A stretch of 64,000 nt of DNA, taken from the NCBI RefSeq assembly GCF_016765655.2, contig NZ_CP086106.1, forward strand, positions 3,096,501 through 3,160,500, read 5' to 3'. The notes beneath the pieces are model-generated. The model did not search any database. It saw only the letters and a program-made list of their open reading frames with translations, and had not been told where the DNA came from. Positions 26,072-35,225 of the stretch are shown piece after piece. The position numbers and the translations under genes were made by a program. Source of the stretch: Skermanella mucosa. Lineage in GTDB: Bacteria; Pseudomonadota; Alphaproteobacteria; Azospirillales; Azospirillaceae. Positions within the stretch are counted from its first letter, which is position 1; the number at the start of each line of letters is the position of its first letter.

Positions 26072-27046
26072 ATGACACGCGGCAGCTCACACCACGACCA
26101 TATCATCAAGACCCTGCTCGGACGTCCGGCGACCGCCGCGACCTTCCTGCGCGAACGGCTGCCGCCCGAGATCGTGGCGCTGATGACGCCGGAGTTGCCC
26201 GTGCTGCTGCCCGGCTCCTTCATCGATTCCGACCAGCGCGACAGCCACACGGACCTCCTTTACCGAATCGGCCTGCGAACCGGGAGAAGCGCGCTTGCCC
26301 AGGTCCTGATCGAACATGACGGCCGCAGACGCCCGACATCCGCCGTACTGTCCAAGCTTCTGCGCTACATCGCGTTGACCGGAGAAGACCATATCGCCAG
26401 CGGCGGGAAACCTCCGTTGCCTCCGGTCATTCCGCTGGTGATCTGTCATGGCACAAAGCCATGGGCGGAGCCACCGGACTATTCGGGCCTGTACGATGTC
26501 GGTCCGGAACTGGCACCGTTCGTGCCGAAATTCGCTTATACCGTCTTCGACATGCGCACGACGGTGGACGAGGATCTGTCGCGTGATCCCTTCCTGCGCT
26601 TCGGTTTGGCAGTCATCAAGCTGGCGCGCGGAACACGGGCATTTCGAAGTCGGCTGCTTGCCCTGGCCTCCGACGAAGTCTACCGGGATGACAGGATCGT
26701 CCAGCTTTTTATCTACATGATCAATGTCTATACTGACCTGGATCGGCCGACCCTCGACATGCTGACGGCCCCCTTGTCGAAAGAGGAGCGCGACGAAGTG
26801 GCGACGATGGCTCAAAGATTGTACGCGGACGGCAAAGCCGATGGCCGGGTGGAAGGCAAGGCGGAGGGCAAGGCGGAGGGCAGGGCCGAGTTGCTGCTCG
26901 ACATTCTCGAATACCGCTTCGGCCCTATCCCCAACGAAGTACGGATGCGCATAGCCTGCGCGGATCCCGGTTCGATCACCTCGATGGTTCGCCGGGCCAT
27001 GGAGGCCAAAACCTTGGATCAGGCGCTGAACCCGCAAAAAGGCTGA
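26072..27046 (+). CDS. Rpn-family PD-(D/E)XK nuclease-like protein (PF04754 type)
   Basis: A 324-aa relative of the Rpn recombination-promoting nucleases (once called transposase_31). The N-terminal HDHIIKTLLGRP block and THTD-like SHTDLLYRI (Asp61) are typical. The next catalytic motif is LIEHDG (Glu81, Asp83), where most relatives have EHQS. The core FxLLRY is seen as LSKLLRYIALTGED. A run of GxAxG-type repeats (about 252-272, GKADGRVEGKAEGKAEG) precedes a C-terminal DUF4351-like segment. RpnA proteins cleave DNA and promote RecA-independent recombination; here activity may be altered. There is no clear ribosome-binding site and no mobile-element ends nearby. Confidence 0.82.
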   Translation: MTRGSSHHDHIIKTLLGRPATAATFLRERLPPEIVALMTPELPVLLPGSFIDSDQRDSHTDLLYRIGLRTGRSALAQVLIEHDGRRRPTSAVLSKLLRYIALTGEDHIASGGKPPLPPVIPLVICHGTKPWAEPPDYSGLYDVGPELAPFVPKFAYTVFDMRTTVDEDLSRDPFLRFGLAVIKLARGTRAFRSRLLALASDEVYRDDRIVQLFIYMINVYTDLDRPTLDMLTAPLSKEERDEVATMAQRLYADGKADGRVEGKAEGKAEGRAELLLDILEYRFGPIPNEVRMRIACADPGSITSMVRRAMEAKTLDQALNPQKG

Positions 27047-27159
27047 CGGCTGCCATGCGGCCGGCCTGATCCGGATCGCGAAGGTTTTTGGGAACCCAAG
27101 GGATTTCGCACTGTTGGGCGGCAGGACACGTCCAGTGCAACCTTTGGGGAAAACCAGCC

Positions 27160-27603
27160 ATGAGCACACGCTACTTCTCACTTGTCCTGGGAATCGTATT
27201 CCTTCTGGTCGGCGTCGCCGGCTTCATTCCCGGACTGATGCACATGCCTGAACAGGCTGCCGACGTGGAAGTGACCGAGAACTTCGGTCGTCTGTTCGGC
27301 CTGTTCCCGGTCAATATCCTGCACAACATTGTTCACATCATCTTCGGCATCTGGGGTATCGCCGCGTACCGGAACTATGGGGGCGCGCGCGTCTATTCCC
27401 GGGCAGTCGCCGTGATCTATGCCGTCCTGGCGGTCATGGGCTTCATTCCGGGACTGAACACCACCTTCGGCCTGATCCCGCTTTACGGTAATGACATCTG
27501 GCTGCATGCCGTGATCGCCATTGCCGCCGCGTATTTCGGATTCATGGTCAAGGACACCGAGGTGGGCCACAGCACCACGACGACGACCACGCACCGGATC
27601 TAA
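27160..27603 (+). CDS. DUF4383-like integral membrane protein
   Basis: A membrane protein of 147 aa with four hydrophobic helices (about 5-24, 50-72, 84-104, 112-132) and a Thr-rich C-terminal tail ending TTTTTTHRI. The FGLFPVNILHNIVHIIFGIWGIAA block is characteristic of the DUF4383 family, whose function is unknown. The start at 27160 has GGGGAA upstream. It stands between the Rpn-like gene and the converging DUF2934 gene. Confidence 0.8.
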   Translation: MSTRYFSLVLGIVFLLVGVAGFIPGLMHMPEQAADVEVTENFGRLFGLFPVNILHNIVHIIFGIWGIAAYRNYGGARVYSRAVAVIYAVLAVMGFIPGLNTTFGLIPLYGNDIWLHAVIAIAAAYFGFMVKDTEVGHSTTTTTTHRI

Positions 27604-27614
27604 AGAAGCCGCAT

Positions 27615-27643
27615 GATGCCGTCCGGCACGACCGGGCGGCATC
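27615..27643 (+). terminator. Possible weak terminator between convergent genes
   Basis: GATGCCG (27615-27621) can pair with CGGCATC (27637-27643), 12 bp after the DUF4383 stop codon. The loop is long and the following GCTCCTTT is only modestly U-rich, so termination here is uncertain. Confidence 0.35.
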
Positions 27644-27683
27644 GCTCCTTTGGCGTGAGCGGTGCAGCGTGATGGCTCCCGCT

Positions 27684-28079
27684 TCAGGCCTTGGCCGAAC
27701 GCTTCGGCTTTTCAGACGCAGCTTTCGGCGCGGCGGCTTTCCGGCCCTTGGCCTTCGGCTCGGACGGCGGCGCTTCCTCCGCTTTGGGAGCCGCCGTCTT
27801 TCGGGTGCGCGTCTTGCGCACCGGCACCGCTTCGGCCGGGGGTGCTTCTTCCGCAGCGGCGCTCTCAGTAGAAAGGGACGCCTCCGCGGAACCCATCTGG
27901 CGGCCGAGATCGTCGGTCGGTCCGGCGGGATCGGCGGCATCGTCGACCCAGCCGTCCTCGGCCCTGATCTCCTGCGCGGCCATGTGCCAATGCACATCCC
28001 CACGACCCTCCGGCCGCCCTTCGCGCTCCCAGATTTCGTAAGCGCGTTGCTTGATCCGGTCTTCCTGTTCAGGCGACAT
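27684..28079 (-). CDS. DUF2934 protein with Lys/Ala/Pro-rich tail
   Basis: A 131-aa protein. The first ~40 residues match DUF2934: EDRIKQRAYEIWEREGRPEG then HWHMAAQEI. The rest is low complexity, and the last ~50 residues are rich in Lys, Ala and Pro (for example KGRKAAAPKAASEKPKRSAKA), resembling histone-H1-like tails. The start at 28079 has an ideal GAGGAGG site; longer upstream extensions are unlikely. Function is unknown. DNA or RNA contact by the basic tail is a guess. Confidence 0.78.
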   Translation of the reverse strand: MSPEQEDRIKQRAYEIWEREGRPEGRGDVHWHMAAQEIRAEDGWVDDAADPAGPTDDLGRQMGSAEASLSTESAAAEEAPPAEAVPVRKTRTRKTAAPKAEEAPPSEPKAKGRKAAAPKAASEKPKRSAKA

Positions 28080-28219
28080 GAAATCCTCCTCGTCTGCTCG
28101 TTTCGGATCCGGTTGTTTTGCCCGAAAACACATGCCACCTCACGATGTTCCTGGAAAGGAAAATCGACGCTTTCAAGGACTTAGCGGCGATCCGGTCTCA
28201 CAAGGTCGGCACAGACAAG

Positions 28220-28250
28220 ACGCCCCGGGAAGATGACTTCCCGGGGCGTT
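28220..28250 (-). terminator. Terminator of the actP operon
   Basis: A 12-bp GC-rich stem, CGCCCCGGGAAG (28221-28232) with its complement (28237-28248), and a 4-base loop. On the minus strand the stem is followed by TCTTGTCTG, a partial U-tract, about 60 bp after the actP stop codon. It is the only strong hairpin between actP and the DUF2934 gene. Confidence 0.7.
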
Positions 28251-28309
28251 TCAGTTGGTCGGTCAGGAAGGTTCGTTGAACGCCCGTCTTTACATCCGAC
28301 GGTCGGCAC

Positions 28310-30031
28310 TCAGTGGGCAGATGCCCCCTCCGCCCCGATGCCGGTCTGGGAACGGATATACTGGGCTTCGAATGCCCGCTCCTCGTCGGCCGCGTTCTGG
28401 CTCTTGTCCAGCACCGAGAACAGCCAGGACCCGAAGAAGGCCAGCGTGACCGAGAAGATCGCCGGGTTGTCGTACGGGAAGGGAGCGCTGCCCTTGGGGT
28501 GGGAAAGCACGCTCTCCCACACGGTCGGCCCCAGGATGACCATGACGGTGGCGCTGATCAGGCCCATGAAGCCGCCGATCAGGGCGCCGCGGGTGGTCAG
28601 CTTCTTCCAGAACATCGACAGGAAGATGATCGGGAAGTTGGCGCTCGCGGCGATAGCGAAGGCCAGGCCGACCATGAAGGCGATGTTCTGCTGTTCGAAC
28701 GCGATGCCCAGGATGATCGCCAGGATGCCGAGGCAGACGGTCGCGATCTTGGAGACCCGGATCTCCTGCTGCTCGTTGACCCGGCCGCGGCGGAACACCG
28801 AGGCATAGAGGTCATGCGACACCGCGGAAGCGCCGGCCAGCGTCAGGCCCGAGACCACCGCGAGGATCGTGGCGAAGGCGACGGCCGAGATGAAGCCGAG
28901 GAACAGGTCGCCGCCGACCGCGCGGGCCAGATGGATCGCCGCCATGTTGGTACCGCCGATCATGTTGGTGATCGGGTTGACCGTGCCGTCCGGACCGGGC
29001 CGGAAGAATTCCGGATTGTTCATCAGCAGGACGATGGCGCCGAAGCCGATGATGAAGGTCAGGATGTAGAAGTATCCGATGAAGCCGGTGGCGTAGAAGA
29101 CCGACTTGCGGGCCTCCTTGGCGTCGGCGACGGTGAAGAAGCGCATCAGGATGTGGGGCAGTCCCGCGGTGCCGAACATCAGCGCGATGCCCAGCGAGAT
29201 CGCCGAGACGGGATCGCTCACCAGCGTGCCGGGCTGCATGATCGCGACATGCTTCGGATGCATGTCGACGGCCGCCTGGAACAGGGCGCCGATATTGAAG
29301 TTGTAGTTGACCAGCACCATGATCGCCATGAACGAGGCGCCGGAGAGCAGCAGGACCGCCTTGATGATCTGCACCCAGGTGGTCGCCAGCATGCCGCCGA
29401 AGGTGACGTACAGGATCATCAGCACGCCGACCAGCACGACCGCATAGACATACTGCAGGCCGAACAGGAGCTGGATGAGCTTGCCGGCGCCGACCATCTG
29501 GGCAATCAGGTAGAGCGCCACGACGACCAGCGAGCCGGAGGCCGCCAGGGTGCGGATCGGGGTCTGCTGGAGGCGGTAGGAGGCGACGTCGGCAAAGGTG
29601 TACTTGCCGAGGTTGCGCAACTGCTCCGCGATCAGGAACAGGATGATCGGCCAGCCGACCAGGAAGCCGATGGAGTAGATCAGCCCGTCGAAGCCCGAGG
29701 TGTAGACCAGCGCCGAGATGCCGAGGAACGAGGCCGCCGACATGTAGTCGCCCGCGATCGCCAAGCCGTTCTGGAAGCCGGTGATACCGCCGCCGGCGGA
29801 GTAGAAGTCCTTGGCGGTCTTGGTCTTGGACGCGGCCCAGTAGGTGATCCCCAGGGTTCCCGCCACGAAGATCAGGAACATGACGATGGCGGTCCAATTG
29901 GTCGCCTGTTGCTGGACGGCGCCGCTGATCGCGTCGGCGGCGAAAGCCGTGCCGGATGCCGCCACGATCGGGGCGGCGACCAGTGCCGTCAGTCCGCCCG
30001 CCGCCATTGCTCCTTGCGTAAACCGTTTCAT
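28310..30031 (-). CDS. actP: Cation/acetate symporter
   Basis: A sodium:solute symporter (SLC5/SSS family) of 573 aa for acetate and other short monocarboxylates. An N-terminal signal-like segment ending near AFAA is followed by about 13 membrane helices. SSS signature stretches are [35 protein letters not shown] and [15 protein letters not shown]. The start is ATG at 30031, overlapping the stop of the DUF485 gene by 4 bp, the usual yjcH-actP arrangement. There is no acs gene in the window. The CrbSR-like two-component genes next door suggest it is controlled by the acetate switch. Confidence 0.93.
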   Translation of the reverse strand: MKRFTQGAMAAGGLTALVAAPIVAASGTAFAADAISGAVQQQATNWTAIVMFLIFVAGTLGITYWAASKTKTAKDFYSAGGGITGFQNGLAIAGDYMSAASFLGISALVYTSGFDGLIYSIGFLVGWPIILFLIAEQLRNLGKYTFADVASYRLQQTPIRTLAASGSLVVVALYLIAQMVGAGKLIQLLFGLQYVYAVVLVGVLMILYVTFGGMLATTWVQIIKAVLLLSGASFMAIMVLVNYNFNIGALFQAAVDMHPKHVAIMQPGTLVSDPVSAISLGIALMFGTAGLPHILMRFFTVADAKEARKSVFYATGFIGYFYILTFIIGFGAIVLLMNNPEFFRPGPDGTVNPITNMIGGTNMAAIHLARAVGGDLFLGFISAVAFATILAVVSGLTLAGASAVSHDLYASVFRRGRVNEQQEIRVSKIATVCLGILAIILGIAFEQQNIAFMVGLAFAIAASANFPIIFLSMFWKKLTTRGALIGGFMGLISATVMVILGPTVWESVLSHPKGSAPFPYDNPAIFSVTLAFFGSWLFSVLDKSQNAADEERAFEAQYIRSQTGIGAEGASAH

Positions 30032-30333
30032 CGCCTGCTCTCCTCGATGATCTGCCGGTTCAATTCGTCGAACTCGCTGTTGGCGCGGCGCACATAGATG
30101 CCGGTCAGCAAGAAAGCCGAGATGATGATCACGAGGCCGAAAGGAATTCCGAGCGTGATCACGCCGTAGACCGGTACACCGAGCAGGGAGGGAACGAAGG
30201 CAACGATCAGGATAAAGCCGTAGTAGAGCGCCAGCATCAGGATGGAAAGTTGCCACCCGAACTTTGTGCGCTTTTGGGTTAATTCAGCAAATTTTGGGTT
30301 GTTTCTGATCTTATGCGTCAGTTCTTGTCGCAT
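30028..30333 (-). CDS. yjcH: DUF485 inner-membrane protein (YjcH-like)
   Basis: A small membrane protein of 101 aa with two hydrophobic helices (about 28-50 and 58-80) and charged termini. It belongs to DUF485, whose members are encoded directly before actP and are thought to assist it. The N-terminal [20 protein letters not shown] and the [20 protein letters not shown] segments are typical. The start is preceded by GAGGAGA. It is the first gene of the operon, divergent from the histidine kinase across 130 bp. Confidence 0.88.
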   Translation of the reverse strand: MRQELTHKIRNNPKFAELTQKRTKFGWQLSILMLALYYGFILIVAFVPSLLGVPVYGVITLGIPFGLVIIISAFLLTGIYVRRANSEFDELNRQIIEESRR

Positions 30334-30463
30334 TTGGGGTCTCCTCGGAAGGCTGTTTCTTTGTGTCTGCCCTCATCGTGGACAAGGTTTAATACTACAA
30401 CCCGACCGTTGGGAGCCCCGACCTTGGTCTAGGTGTTCGAAATAATTGTGCGGACAGGCGGTG

Positions 30464-33400
30464 ATGGAGACCTGGATCGTTGCGCTGGTGGCGCTTGTGA
30501 CCCTTTCAGTGTTGTTCGCCGTCGCTTGGCTAGGCGACCGCTGGTCCTCGGCCGGCCGCGGCGCGGCCCGGGCGCCGATCCTCTATTCCCTGAGCCTGGC
30601 GGTCTATTGCACGTCATGGACCTTCTACGGATCGGTCGGCCGCGCAAGCGTCAGCGGCTTCGATTTCCTGCCCATATATCTTGGGCCGATCCTGATGCTG
30701 GGTCTGGGCTCGCGGGTGCTGGCACGCATGGTCCGCATCGCGAAGTCGGAGAACGTCGTCTCTATCTCCGACTTCCTGGCCGCGCGCTACGGAAAGAGCC
30801 AGACTGTCGCGGCGCTGGTCACCGTCACGGCGGTGATCGGCGTATTGCCTTACCTGGCACTCCAGTTGAAGGCGATCGCGATCAGTTTCGAGGCGCTGAC
30901 CGGAGCCGACGCCGGCGATCGCCTGATCTCGACGGACACCGTGATTTTGGTGACCGGAGCCATGGCGGTGTTTTCGATCCTGTTCGGCGTGCGGCATATC
31001 CACGCCAACGAGCACCATCGCGGCCTCGTCCTGGCGGTCGCTTTCGAATCCGTGGTCAAGCTGGCGGCGTTCCTGATCGTCGGCGGGGTCGTCACCTTCG
31101 CGATCATGGGGGGTCCCGGCGCCCTGTGGGAGCGTGTCGCGGGGCATCCCCGCCTGCCCGACCTGCTCGTGCCGGACCTGGGACGCTGGAGCTGGTGGAC
31201 CATGACGCTGCTGTCCGCCTTCGCGATCCTGTGCCTGCCCCGCCAGTTCCACGTGGCGGTGGTCGAGAATGTCCATGTCGACGACGTGAAGGCCGCATCC
31301 AGGCTCTTCCCGCTCTATCTCGTCGTGATCAACCTGTTCGTGATGCCGGTAGCGTTGGCCGGTGTCCTGCTGTTCCCGGACGGCACCGTCAGCGCCGACA
31401 CCTTCATGGTGTCGATCCCCATGGCAGAGGGCTGGCCGACCGTCGCCCTGATCGCCTTCGTCGGCGGATTGTCGGCCGGGACCGGGATGATCATCGTCGC
31501 CGCGGTAACGCTCAGCACCATGGTCTGCAACGACGTGGTCGTGCCCGCGCTGCTCCGCCTGCGGCCGGGCACCGCCGCGTGGCGGGACGATCCGGCGCGC
31601 ACGCTGCTTCTCATCCGGCGTTCCGCGGTGGTCGGAATCCTGGCGCTCGCCTACGGTTTCCACCGGCTGATCGGTGCCGCCTACCCGCTGACCACGATCG
31701 GCCTCGTCTCCTTCGCCGCCGTCGCCCAGTTCGCGCCCGCCCTGTTCGGCGGACTGGTCTGGCGGCGGGGCAATCGCGCCGGTGCCATCGGCGGCATTGC
31801 CGCAGGCTTCTCGGTCTGGACCTACACCGCCCTGCTGCCGTCGTTGGCGGATGCCGGCTGGATGGACACGGCCCTGCTGGTGGAGGGGCCGCTGGGACTT
31901 GGCTGGCTGAACCCGCGCGCCCTTCTGGGCATGCCGGGCCCGGATCCGCTGACCCACTCCGTCCTGTGGAGCCTGGGGCTGAATATGGCCTGCTACGTAG
32001 TCCTGTCGCTCACGGTTCCCCAACGGGACGTCGAGAGGCAGCAGGCGGAACGGTTCGTCGCCATGCGGTCCGACGGCAAGTCCGGCGCCGTGCGGGGAAT
32101 GACCCGGGTAGCCGATCTTCATGCCCTGGCGGCCCGATATGTCGGGAGCGAAAGGGCCGACGCCGTCTTCGCCGGCCGGCCCGGATGGCTCGACAAAGCC
32201 GATGGCGAAGCGGTTCGGCTGACCGAGAACCTGTTGGCGGGGGCCTTGGGATCGGCTTCCGCCCGCATCGTGGTGGCCGGCATGCTGAAAGGCGGCCGCC
32301 TGTCCCCGCTGGCAGCTCGCTCCATGCTGGACGAGGCATCCCGGGCCATCCTCGCCAAGCACGACCTGCTGCGCGCGACGCTGGAGAACATCCACCAGGG
32401 AATCTGCGTCGTCGACCGTGACGACAGGGTGATGACCTGGAACCAACGGTTCGCCGCCTTGAACGGCCTGCCCGAGAGTCTGCTCAAAGCCGACATGCCG
32501 CTGTCCGAGATCATGGGGAGCGGGCTGGTCCGCTCCGGCAGGTTCGAGCGGCGCCAGCCTGACGGCACCGTCCTGGAGGTGGCGGCCAATCCGATGCCGA
32601 ACGGCGGCTTCGTGATGACCTGCACCGACGTGACCGAGCGCCACCGGACGGCCGCCGCCCTGAGGGAGGCGAACGAGGGGCTGGAACGCCGGATCGAGGA
32701 GCGGACATCCGATCTGGCCGCGGCCAAGGCCGAGGCGGAACGGGCCAACCGGAGCAAGACGCGCTTTCTGGCGGCAGCCGGCCACGACCTGATGCAGCCG
32801 CTGCATGCCGCCCGCCTGTTCCTCTCGGCGCTGGCGGAGCGCGATGCAGATCCGCTGATCGGCCAGGTCGACGCGTCGCTCCGCTCGGTGGAGGAACTGC
32901 TGGGCGAACTGCTGGACGTCTCCAAGCTGGACTCCGGCGTGGTTACCGCCAAGGTCGCCGATTTCAGGATCGAAGACGTGCTGAGCCCGCTACGCGACGA
33001 GTTCACCGTGCTTGCCGGTCGGCATGGGTTGGCTTTCCGCACGGTCGCCTCGACCGCGGCGGTCAGCAGCGACCCGGCCCTGCTCCGCCGCATCCTGCAG
33101 AACTTCCTGGCGAATGCTATCCGCTACACGGAGTCGGGGCGCGTCCTGCTCGGCTGCCGTCGGTGCCGCGACGGACTGCGGATCGAGGTCTGGGATACCG
33201 GAGTCGGCATTCCCGACGACAAGTTGAACGACATCTTCATCGAGTTTCGGCAGTTGGAGGATGTCCCTGCGGAGCGAGGCAAGGGACTTGGACTGGGATT
33301 GAGCATCGTCGAACGCTTGGCCGGCATCCTGGGCCACAAGGTGACGGTCCGGTCCGAGCGCGGTCGTGGAAGCTGCTTCGCGATCGCCGTGCCCTATGCC

Positions 33401-33838
33401 GCCGCCGCGGTAACCCGGCGGCGCCAGCCTTCCCGGCGGCCCAGCCGGGATTTCGGCGCGGCTCTGGTGCTGTGCATCGACAACGATCCCGCGGTGGCGC
33501 GCGGCATGGCGACACTGCTGGAGGGCTGGGGTTGCCGCGTGGTGACCGCCTCCGACTCCGGAAGCGCGCTTGCGGCATTGGACGGACGGATCCCCGACGT
33601 CATCCTGACCGACTATCACCTTGATTTCGGGTCGACCGGCCTTGAGGCGCTTGGCGAACTGGAAAGTCACCTGGGCGTCTCCGTCCCGGCCGCCCTGATC
33701 ACCGCGGACCACGGTCCCGCCATTCAGGACGAGGCCGACGCCCGGGGCTTCGCGCTGGCCCGCAAGCCGCTCCGGCCGGGCGCCCTGCGGGCGCTGGTGG
33801 CGCAACTGGTTGCCCGCGCCCGACAGGCGGCGGAATAA
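30464..33838 (+). CDS. Hybrid histidine kinase with N-terminal SSS transporter domain (CrbS-like)
   Basis: A membrane sensor of about 1124 aa. Residues about 1-490 form a sodium:solute symporter fold with some 13 helices. Residues about 505-600 fit the STAC linker seen in such kinases. PAS (about 635-740), a coiled coil and HisKA with His774 (AAGHDLMQPL) follow. HATPase includes FLANAIRYTESG and GLGLGLSIVERLAG. The C-terminal receiver has the phospho-acceptor Asp in LTDYHLDF (about 1049) and Lys in ARKPLRP. Known relatives (CrbS, MxtR, CbrA) govern acetate or carbon use. It is adjacent and divergent to yjcH-actP and converges with the LuxR-type regulator. I took the ATG at 30464; GTG at 30461 is possible. 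Confidence 0.9.
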   Translation: METWIVALVALVTLSVLFAVAWLGDRWSSAGRGAARAPILYSLSLAVYCTSWTFYGSVGRASVSGFDFLPIYLGPILMLGLGSRVLARMVRIAKSENVVSISDFLAARYGKSQTVAALVTVTAVIGVLPYLALQLKAIAISFEALTGADAGDRLISTDTVILVTGAMAVFSILFGVRHIHANEHHRGLVLAVAFESVVKLAAFLIVGGVVTFAIMGGPGALWERVAGHPRLPDLLVPDLGRWSWWTMTLLSAFAILCLPRQFHVAVVENVHVDDVKAASRLFPLYLVVINLFVMPVALAGVLLFPDGTVSADTFMVSIPMAEGWPTVALIAFVGGLSAGTGMIIVAAVTLSTMVCNDVVVPALLRLRPGTAAWRDDPARTLLLIRRSAVVGILALAYGFHRLIGAAYPLTTIGLVSFAAVAQFAPALFGGLVWRRGNRAGAIGGIAAGFSVWTYTALLPSLADAGWMDTALLVEGPLGLGWLNPRALLGMPGPDPLTHSVLWSLGLNMACYVVLSLTVPQRDVERQQAERFVAMRSDGKSGAVRGMTRVADLHALAARYVGSERADAVFAGRPGWLDKADGEAVRLTENLLAGALGSASARIVVAGMLKGGRLSPLAARSMLDEASRAILAKHDLLRATLENIHQGICVVDRDDRVMTWNQRFAALNGLPESLLKADMPLSEIMGSGLVRSGRFERRQPDGTVLEVAANPMPNGGFVMTCTDVTERHRTAAALREANEGLERRIEERTSDLAAAKAEAERANRSKTRFLAAAGHDLMQPLHAARLFLSALAERDADPLIGQVDASLRSVEELLGELLDVSKLDSGVVTAKVADFRIEDVLSPLRDEFTVLAGRHGLAFRTVASTAAVSSDPALLRRILQNFLANAIRYTESGRVLLGCRRCRDGLRIEVWDTGVGIPDDKLNDIFIEFRQLEDVPAERGKGLGLGLSIVERLAGILGHKVTVRSERGRGSCFAIAVPYAAAAVTRRRQPSRRPSRDFGAALVLCIDNDPAVARGMATLLEGWGCRVVTASDSGSALAALDGRIPDVILTDYHLDFGSTGLEALGELESHLGVSVPAALITADHGPAIQDEADARGFALARKPLRPGALRALVAQLVARARQAAE

Positions 33839-33847
33839 ACCGTTCCG

Positions 33848-34528
33848 TCAGGCCGAAGAAATTCGGCCGATTGGCTCCTCCCGGGGAGGCTCGACCACGA
33901 GGCGTCCGGCGGCGATGATCACCTGGGTGCGGCTGTAAAGGCCGAGCTTGCGCAGGATGACGGTCACGTGGGCCTTGACGGTCGCCTCGGATACCGCGAG
34001 TTCGAAGGCGATCTGCTTGTTCAGCTTGCCGGCCGTGATCCCCGCGAGGACGCGGAGTTGCTGCGGCGTCAGGGAGGCGATGCGTTCCGCGAAATCCGAA
34101 TCGGGAACCGGTTCGGGCGTCGCTTCCCCCTCGATCGCGGGAAACCAGTCGCCGCCTTCCAGGACGGCGTGCAGCGCCTCGGCAATGGTTTCGATCGGCG
34201 CCGACTTGGGAACGAAGCCCGACGCCCCGTACTCCAGCGAACGCTGGATCGTCATCCCGTCCTCGAGCGCGGAGACGACGATCACGGGAATGGCCGGGTG
34301 TTCGCCGCGCAGCAGGAACAGGCCGATGAAGCCGTTCATGCCGGGCATGTGCAAGTCCAGCAGGATCAGGTCGATGGCGTCGCGGCGGCTGCCGACGATT
34401 TCCATCACCTGATCGAAGTTCCCGGCCTCGATCAGGGTGGCGTCCGGCAGGGACTGGGCGACGGCGTGCCGAAGAGCCGCCCGCATCAGCGGATGGTCGT
34501 CGGCTATGAGTATACGATATGCCGGCAT
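33848..34528 (-). CDS. LuxR/NarL-family response regulator (CrbR-like)
   Basis: A response regulator of 226 aa. The receiver domain has ADDHP at 9-13, phospho-acceptor Asp58 (LLDLHMPGMNG) and Lys108 (FVPKSA). The C-terminal LuxR helix-turn-helix is at about 150-215 (LTPQQLRVLAGITAGKLNKQIAFELAVSE in two parts, then ATVKAHVTVILRKLG). CrbR, ErdR and similar regulators pair with SSS-domain kinases and activate acetyl-CoA synthetase and acetate-uptake genes. It ends 9 bp from the kinase gene, in convergent orientation, which supports the pairing. The start at 34528 follows GAAAGAG. Confidence 0.88.
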   Translation of the reverse strand: MPAYRILIADDHPLMRAALRHAVAQSLPDATLIEAGNFDQVMEIVGSRRDAIDLILLDLHMPGMNGFIGLFLLRGEHPAIPVIVVSALEDGMTIQRSLEYGASGFVPKSAPIETIAEALHAVLEGGDWFPAIEGEATPEPVPDSDFAERIASLTPQQLRVLAGITAGKLNKQIAFELAVSEATVKAHVTVILRKLGLYSRTQVIIAAGRLVVEPPREEPIGRISSA

Positions 34529-34614
34529 GTCGGCTCTTTCGCGTTTCGCTCCCGGAAGCCGATTATCGAATCTCTGCCGGGCCGCCACAACGAAAGCATA
34601 CGGCTATATCCGCA

Positions 34615-35178
34615 TCAGCCGACGATTCTCCAGGTCCCGTCCGGCTGCTGGCATGCCTGCCCGAAGGCCGATCGCACCCTGCCGCCGACCACTATCTGCT
34701 GCCGGAATTCCCGGCAATAGGCCCCGGACGTCGACCAGCCGTCCCGTGTCGTCCGGACGGCCCCCATGTTCCCGGTCCGGGGATTGCTCCACTGGACCGG
34801 CATCCCGACCGGCGCCGAATAGGCGTGGGCCGCCGCCTGACGGGCGTAGGCCTCGTCGGCCCGGTCCAGCGATCCGCCGATCCCGGAGCCGAGGAAGGCG
34901 CCCAGCAGCGTGCCCGCGCCGACCGCAGCAAGCCTGCCGGTCCCCCCGCCGATGCCGGACCCGGCGAAGCCGCCCAGAGCCGCGCCACCCAGCGTCCCGA
35001 AGGTCTGCTTGGGCCCAGAGCCGAGCCCGAGGGCGTCACCGGACAGAACCCCGGGGGAGAGGCTGATCCCGGTTCCCACGTTGAAGCCGTTGTAGCCGGT
35101 GCCGTAGCCGACACCGGCGTAGGGCGTGCATCCGGCCACCAGCGCCGCGACCATGATGGCCATGATCGGATTTCCCAT
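34615..35178 (-). CDS. Glycine-zipper surface lipoprotein (17-kDa antigen type), paralogue 1
   Basis: An envelope lipoprotein of 187 aa. A short signal ends in the lipobox LVAGC (Cys about 16). A Gly/Tyr/Asn-rich stretch follows, then a glycine-zipper segment (GTLGGAALGGFAGSGIGGG and LLGAFLGSGIGGSLDRADE) that inserts in membranes. The C-terminal domain has YCREFRQQI and ACQQPDGTWRIV, as in the Rickettsia 17-kDa surface antigen family. The start at 35178 has GGAGGAG. It is a clear paralogue of the next gene upstream. Confidence 0.85.
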   Translation of the reverse strand: MGNPIMAIMVAALVAGCTPYAGVGYGTGYNGFNVGTGISLSPGVLSGDALGLGSGPKQTFGTLGGAALGGFAGSGIGGGTGRLAAVGAGTLLGAFLGSGIGGSLDRADEAYARQAAAHAYSAPVGMPVQWSNPRTGNMGAVRTTRDGWSTSGAYCREFRQQIVVGGRVRSAFGQACQQPDGTWRIVG

Positions 35179-35225
35179 TCGGTCTCCTCCCCGGCGGTCC
35201 CTCCGCTCCTGGATGACCGGCAGCG

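Noticed and set aside
26817-26892. CRISPR or tandem-repeat array
   Set aside because: The repeated GGCAAGGCGGAGG units are part of the Rpn-like coding sequence and encode the G-x-A-x-G stretch. There are no spacers.
26072-27046. Insertion-sequence transposase
   Set aside because: Older names for this family say transposase, but there are no terminal inverted repeats or target duplications around it, and Rpn proteins are PD-(D/E)XK nucleases.
28313-30097. A 594-codon plus-strand frame
   Set aside because: It is the antisense shadow of actP. The translation is dominated by Arg, Gly, Asp and His with no membrane helices or motifs.
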